Notes under the pieces: model-generated
What the model was told of the DNA's origin: nothing
What the model saw: the letters and a program-made list of their open reading frames with translations, nothing else
Databases searched by the model: none
Origin: Rehmannia glutinosa
Taxonomy: Eukaryota; Streptophyta; Magnoliopsida; Lamiales; Orobanchaceae
Direction: 5' to 3'
NCBI GenBank assembly: GCA_016081115.2
Contig: JABTTQ020003446.1
Location: 62,001 to 126,000 of the forward strand
Length of the DNA: 64,000 nt
Translations under genes and position numbers: made by a program
In this document: in pieces, positions 58,091 through 64,000 of the stretch
How the letters are laid out: every line of letters starts with the position of its first letter
Position numbering within the stretch: the first letter of the stretch is position 1

Positions 58091-58505
58091 AGAGATACTT
58101 AATATAATTCAATAGTTTGACTCCAATCAAGGTAATTTGTAGCAATAAATTATGATCCGTGATTTTTGACATCAGGAATCACATCCGAGAGACGATGATG
58201 ATTTAAAAGCAAGAACAAGAGCTTGAATTTCAAATAATAGAAATGGACAAAACTTGTTACACAAACAACCCGAAACAAACAAGAACAAAAAAGAAAAATA
58301 GCGCGTGTGGCTCACACGTGCGGTTTTTGTGTCGGATTTTGGTAGAGGGTAGATCGGCGTCAAGCGCTCCTCCCTCGGGATGATGGTTTCGACGATGTCA
58401 ATCGGAAGACCTCCGATGATGGTGAATTGATTTTGAGTCTCTCCTCACTCACACCCAAGACCGAATTTCGGGAAAAAAAAATTTAACCTACCCGGACTTA
58501 TCTTT
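58091..58505. other. Copia leader between primer site and gag
   Basis: Untranslated leader of Copia fragment A. No gene recognised. The 63-codon minus-strand frame at 58172-58363 has no family resemblance. Confidence 0.5.
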
Positions 58506-58518
58506 GGCTCTAATGCCA
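58506..58518 (-). other. primer-binding site of Copia fragment A
   Basis: The reverse strand reads TGGCATTAGAGCC, a two-base variant of the tRNA-Met site TGGTATCAGAGCC. It is immediately inside the LTR edge. Confidence 0.7.
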
Positions 58519-59166
58519 TGTAATTTAGAGCGAGAAAAGATGGAAAAATTGATGTGTCTTTTTATTCAACTATGTGTAGGTATTTATATACATAAAAAAT
58601 CCTATACTAGGAAATAAGATAATTACATTCCTACAATTATGCACTCAATCATCTACACTAATTAACCTTATGATTTTGTAGCACTAATTAAGCATATAAT
58701 CTTGTAACAAACATGAAATATAACGTAGTACTTTGCTGGAGATTAAGAAAGAATACGTAAAGAAAATTTGGACTTTGGGGTTCTCTATTTATATAGGCTT
58801 GTGGCCAAATATCATAATACAATTGAACTCTTAAAAAAATCTGATAAAACATAATCTTAAATTTTTATATTTTGAAATTCTTGATAATATAATAAGTGAA
58901 GAAAAAAGCTCTGAAGTTTTTAATAATTTCGTGTTTCTAATTTACAAATCATTCTACTCTATATATACAATTTCCTGTTACACTAAAAAAGGAAAATCTA
59001 CAGCTAATTCCCTTATCTTTAGGGACACATTAATCCCTGATTTCCTCCCTGGTTTCCTCCATTAGCTTTCTTGAAATGACATATTATTAACCCTGATTTT
59101 CTCTCTGATTTCCTCTACAATCTTTTCCTGAAATATCTCCTAAAATTACTCATTCAAGATTTCCCA
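58519..59166 (-). repeat. Copia LTR-like block between two internal regions
   Basis: The plus strand begins tgtaatttagagcg and ends gatttccca. The left side abuts a primer site and gag (fragment A). The right side abuts a polypurine tract (reverse strand CTTGAAGGGGAGTGGG) and RNase H (fragment B). It may be one shared LTR or two partial LTRs fused. Two separate reverse-strand TATA-like sites (near 58580 and 58790) favour fusion. Confidence 0.6.
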
Positions 59167-62100
59167 CTCCCCTTCAAGCTGGTGAATATAGATCTTCCAT
59201 TCCCAGCTTGCTAATATTCTCATGAAACATGTTGTTACACAGTCCCTTTGTCATCACATCTGCAAGTTGAAGTCGTGTCGGGACATCCGGAGTACAAATC
59301 AGTCTGTTGTCTGCAGCTTATCTTTAATAAAGTGCTGCCTAACTGTGTGTTTCGTCCGATCGTGTTGCAATGGGTTGTGGCTATACTTATAGCGGATTTG
59401 TTAACACAATACAACTTCATCGGTTTGCTCCATTGAATCTTCAGGTCCTCTAGGATGATTTTGACCCACATTAATTCACATACTCCTATTGCCATAGCTC
59501 TAAATTGTGCTTCAGCGCTTGACCTTGCTATCACACTTTGTTTTTTGCTTCTCCATGATATCAAGTTTCCTCCAAGAAAGGTATAATACCCCGAAGTTGA
59601 TCGTCTATCAAGTGGAGAACCTGCAAAGTCGCATCTGTGTAAACTGTCAAATCAATTTCGGATCCCTTTTTGAATAAGATTCCCTTCCCTGGATGTGCTT
59701 TTAAGTAATGAAGTACTCAGATCGCAGCCTGTAGGTGAACTTCCCGGGATCATGCATAAATTGACGTATAACACGACGGAGTAGCTATATCGGCCTAGTA
59801 TGGGCGAGATAGATGAGTTTCCCAACTAGTCTTTGGTACATATCTCTGTCAACAACTTTATCTCCAAATGCCTCACTTAATTTGTGATTCTATTGAATGG
59901 GAGTTCCAACTGGGTTGCTAGCCGTCATGCCTGTTTCCTTGAGTAGGTCTGTAACATACTTTTGTTGAGAAATAAAAATTCCTCGCCTTGATCGAGCTAC
60001 TTCAATTCCAGGGAAATACTTCAATCTTCCTAAATCTTTTATTTTAAATTCCATGGCTAAACACCGCTTCAAGGCTTTCTTCTCTACTTCATCGTTTCCT
60101 GTTGATATCATCCACGTACACAATTAAAACAATGACTCTCCCTGAAGCCGAATGTTTGATGAAAAGCGTGTGATCTCCTCGACTTTGCTTGTAACCACTA
60201 GCTATCATCACCTTAGCAAAACCGTCCAAACCAAGCTCGTGGGGATTGTTTCAGCCCATATAATGCCTTTCGTAATCGACAAACTTTGTTATTGTCAACC
60301 CCACCAAAACTCGCTGGAATACTCATATAAATCTCTTCTTCTAATTCTCCATGAAGAAACGCATTCTTCACATCATACTGCTGCAATTCCCAATCAAAAT
60401 TAACAGCCAATGACTACAAAATCCTTATTGTATTCATTTTTGCAACGGGTGCAAACGTTTCTTGATAATCCACTCCATATGTCTGTGTATATCCTTTCGC
60501 TATTAACCTCGCCTTATAATGTTCTAGGGACCCATCTGCTTTAAATGTTACTGCATGCATCCACTTGCAACCTACCGCTTTCTTACCTTTTGGTAAATCC
60601 ACCAATTCCCAATCCCATTCTTCTCTAATGCATTCATTTCAGCTTCCATAGCAAGTCTCCATTCTTTCTTTGATAATGCTTCAGACAATGAGCTAGGAAT
60701 AGAAACTATGTTTAAGGTGGAAAGGAAACTTTGATGGCTTGGGGGAAACTTCTCAAAAGACACAAAGTGAGACATGGGTATATGGGTCTTTTGGTGCACT
60801 CGGGTGTTTTTTATTACAAAGAATAAGCATGTGTAGATCTTGGTCGAGGTTAAGAGGCATGTGTAGATCTTGGTCAAGGTTAAGAGGTTCGAGGAGGTGG
60901 TTGGATGGAAAAAGGATTGTCTATTGGTGGTGTAGAATCCAAATTTGATTCCTCATTGTTATCCCATTTCCGGAGCTTGGTTCGGAGGATTGTTCTTGCC
61001 TTTGTAGTCAAGATGGGGTTTCTTTTCCTTGCATACACTTGGTCAAACCGGAACTCAAAGATTTTTCCATCTCCTTTTTCTTCTAATCCATCAAATTGTG
61101 GGATTGTGGAATGAATCTTGAGATTGATTTGGACTACTCGGACTTGGACAACTCAAGTGGTGAAAAGTTTGATTCCTTATCTTCAAGTGCGTGAAACTCC
61201 CCCTGAAGATAAGGAGTGGTGAAATAGAGCTTATTTTCAACAAATGTAACATCGGCTGATACATAGAGTTTTCGATACATAGAGTTTTCGAGTAGGTGGA
61301 TGATAATATTTGTAACCCTTTTGAGTAGATGAGTACCCCGCAAAGACACACTTAAGAGCACGGGGATCTAACTTTCCACGATTATGACTATGAACATGGA
61401 CAATGGACGTACACCCAAAACCCGAGGAATGAGATTGAAAGTCGATCGAATATTTGGGTAGAACTGGATAGGTTTTCTAGTGGACTTTGAAACCCTATGA
61501 CCCTGGAAGGAATTCTGTTTATGATATAAGTTGATGTGACTACAACTTCTCCCAAATATGTTTTTGGCACATTCTGTTGAAATAATAAGGCTCTAGTACA
61601 CTCAAGAATATGTCAGTTTTTCCTTTCTGCCACTCCATTTTGTTGTGGAGTGGTGATACAAGATGATTCGTGTATAATTCCTTCTTTTTGGATATATGGA
61701 CTTAATATTTGGTTGAAATAATCACGAGCATTGTCCGTACGAAAATGTTTTATCTTGGTGCCAAAGTCAGTTTGAATCATTGCGTGAAAGATAGAAAATA
61801 TGGCTCACATGGGACTTATTTTTGAGTAAATAGATCCAAGAGACTTTTGTACAATCATCAACAAAGGTGACAAACCACTTAGACCCTGAGATATTTGGAA
61901 TCACTATGGATTAAAAAGAAAGGAGATGAAGATCTTTTATTACTGATGGGAAAAGGTACACGAGTATGTATCGCATACTCACAAATTTCACAATGAAAAG
62001 ACCGAACATCAAATCCTGAACAAATTGGGAAACATTATTTTCAACGTTGGAAAGACATGACCCAGCGTACATGATGTAACCAAATGACATCTTTATTTGA

Positions 62101-62540
62101 AGAAGAAAACAATGTGGACAAAGCAAATTTATCAATTAGGTTGACTTGATGTATGCAAGTAATAGAGTCCATTATGCTAAGTCCAATCCTCTTCCCCGAA
62201 CTCCGGTCCTGATATTCACAACAAGAATCATGGAATATAACACAACCATTTAGATCTTTGGTAAGCTTTTGCATGGAAACCAAATTTGTAGATAATTGGG
62301 GAACATGAAGAACATTTTTAAGAGCTAGTTTTGGGGTAACCTGGACATCTCCTGTTCCCGCTACTATGGTTGTAGAACCATCAGCAACAACAATCTTTCT
62401 ATTGCTAGGACATGGGGTGTAGGTTTTGAATTTATTTGAAATATGGGTCATATGGTCCGTAGCACGTAATCGAGGACCCAAACATTCCTAAGCTCATTCG
62501 AAAGCATTTAACTCAAGAGAGATTAGAGCCTCACCGAAAG
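59167..62540 (-). pseudogene. Copia fragment B: protease to RNase H
   Basis: 3' part of another Copia element on the minus strand. A protease-like LRATDHMTHISNKF lies near 62460. VVADGSTTIVAGTG and LKNVLHVPQLSTNLVSMQKL (pre-integrase) lie at 62280-62390. Integrase C-terminal TYLGEVVVTSTYIINRIPSR is near 61540. Reverse transcriptase has KARLIAKGYTQTYGVDYQET and FAPVAK (60425-60510), YDVKNAFLHGELEEEIYMSI (60320-60380), the intact catalytic YVDD at 60105-60119 and FISQQKYVTDLLKETGM (near 59960). RNase H has SWRSKKQSVIARSSAEAQFR (near 59530), ending LADVMTKGL and DLYSPA. The catalytic residues are largely preserved, but frames are broken repeatedly. Its pre-integrase sequence differs from that of fragment A, so the two are not the same family. 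Confidence 0.85.
60827..60886. repeat. 30-bp tandem duplication in Copia fragment B
   Basis: Two adjacent 30-bp copies starting gcatgtgtagatcttggtc (60827-60856 and 60857-60886), one base different. Confidence 0.95.
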
Positions 62541-62607
62541 TGTCAATGAACACATACCATGATTCGTTGGTTGAGAATTGTTAGTTCTTTGTTTTTCAAT
62601 AGTACCA

Positions 62608-64000
62608 ACATACGTTGGAAATTATTGGTCCCGGATCTAATCAAGCCAAATAAGATCCGGCTTTTCAATAAAATTGAACGGAGCGGAGCGAGGATTTCAA
62701 AATCGAGTTTTAGATATAAGAACATAAGATCATGCTTATTAAATTTATTCAAACTAAAGGAAGAAAAGAAAATTTACCTCTTTCGACGATTTTCTTGTTC
62801 TTCGCTTTTCTCCGTCAATCTTTCGAATCCCCGGCTCGTAGACACCGCGATCTTCTAATTCGATCCTTCCTATCCTATCAACGGTTTGTGGGCACCCAAA
62901 TAATAATTCTAAGTTCCTAAGTTTTATTTTCCTACGATGTACTCAACTCATGAGATCGTAGGATTGGGCTAATCGGATAGGAGGAATTGAACTAGGTAAA
63001 AGTTAAACCACGTAATCAAACTCTTTTGAAACGACAAGATTGCATCAAAACAATTTGCATGCCAATTAATTTATCGGCCAAGTGAGATATTTTGACCAAT
63101 TGAAAACATTAGTAAATTTTGAAAACAAGTGATTTGTGATGTTGAGCAAATCTTCAAAAACTTGATAATTTACGTGGAATGCCTTTTCCAATTGCAAAAA
63201 TCTTGCTGCCGAAAATCGTTGGGAATGGGGGCTAAGTTGTTGTCTTCAAATTGTGAGATGTGGTCCCCTTTTATAGGCCTTGTTCAATTAGTTTCTCACT
63301 CCAATTAGTTTCCTATCTAATCAAGAATTCATAATTCTAGATAGACTCAAACTCTAATTGATAATTATCCAATATAATTATCAATTTAATAATTATATTA
63401 ATATTATAAATATCTTATATTTGTTTAATTCTAAATACAGTCAAACTGTAGAATATCATATATTCCCGTAATTAACCAATATTAATATATTAGCCCAAAT
63501 ATTTTGGAAAACTATTTTCCATAAACCCTTAGGAACTGAAAATATTATTTCTAACCCGTTTACTCTAGGAAGGCGAACCGGGGACCATGGACCTATAATT
63601 ATAAGCTCCAATAAATCGAATAAATAATTAACTCTTTAATTAATTTATTCGGCTTATTAATTCCGATATTACTCCACTATAAATTCGGAATTGCACTCTT
63701 ATAATTAGAATATCTTACTCTACGAATTGAGCAGTCCACTGATATAATCATTACATATAGATTAATCCTCCATAGACAATTCGTAATTGAAGCCAGGTAG
63801 TATCCGTTAAACCCCTTTAATTACATCTTATCCTTATTTACCATTAATTCACTAGTGAATGGTTAATTTATAATCGGATCTCAACCATTCAGTTCCAGAA
63901 TTAACAAATGAGGGAATCGTCTTTCTACTTCCCGTAAGAAGGAATGGATTCCATATCTGTGAATTTATATTCCCCGCTATTTAATTCAAATGTGAATCTA
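62608..64000 (-). repeat. probable LTR of a further element running off the window
   Basis: A change of composition begins at ttggaaattattggtcccgg, a typical plant LTR start. No coding sequence follows to 64000. A reverse-strand TATA box (CCTATAAAAGGGG) at 63265-63277 fits a minus-strand LTR. If so, the internal region lies beyond the window. The far end and any target duplication cannot be seen. Confidence 0.4.

Overview
The window is nuclear DNA of a flowering plant, most likely a eudicot. It is a mosaic of a large mitochondrial-DNA insertion (NUMT), several nested or adjacent LTR retrotransposons, and the 5' part of one ordinary spliced nuclear gene, the mitochondrial chaperone gene CLPX. 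The plant assignment rests on the plant-type mitochondrial 26S rRNA gene, the plant retrotransposon lineages (Sirevirus Copia, Athila/Tat-type Gypsy) and the intron-containing CLPX.

Region by region. 1-7781 and 14985-23254: mitochondrial-type DNA with a degenerate mitovirus polymerase, a Ty3 gag scrap, a tRNA-fMet-like sequence and a full-length but degraded rrn26 on the minus strand. 7782-14987: a gag-protease-only Ty3/Gypsy element (tRNA-Asp primer site) inserted in rrn26 and flanked by an unusual 42-bp duplication. 23255-26147: a 2.9-kb structure with about 405-bp inverted terminal arms around what look like the last exons of an unrecognised gene. 26308-39723: a 13.4-kb Sirevirus with a perfect 5-bp target duplication and an extra ORF region of about 4 kb after pol. 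41754-49355: a second Sirevirus that keeps gag but has lost most of pol, carries several polypurine-tract copies and hosts a 196-bp CG-rich hAT-type MITE. 49356-52300: AT-rich intergenic DNA. 52494-55658: four exons of CLPX. 55659-64000: no further CLPX exon, only a LINE fragment, two different Copia fragments joined at one LTR-like block, and the start of another LTR.

The only gene here with a convincing host function is CLPX, the ATPase of the mitochondrial ClpXP protease. Its reading frame is intact through Walker A. The remaining AAA+ domain must lie beyond position 64000, behind an intron of at least 8.3 kb filled with transposons, or be missing. All five LTR-retrotransposon bodies whose strand can be read lie on the minus strand.

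A cross-cutting observation: differences between the paired LTRs and damage to conserved elements concentrate at CAG/CTG/CCG-type sites, while the CLPX exons are clean. This pattern suggests either cytosine-methylation-driven mutation or a methylation-linked consensus error, so many of the frameshifts in the mobile elements should be treated with caution.
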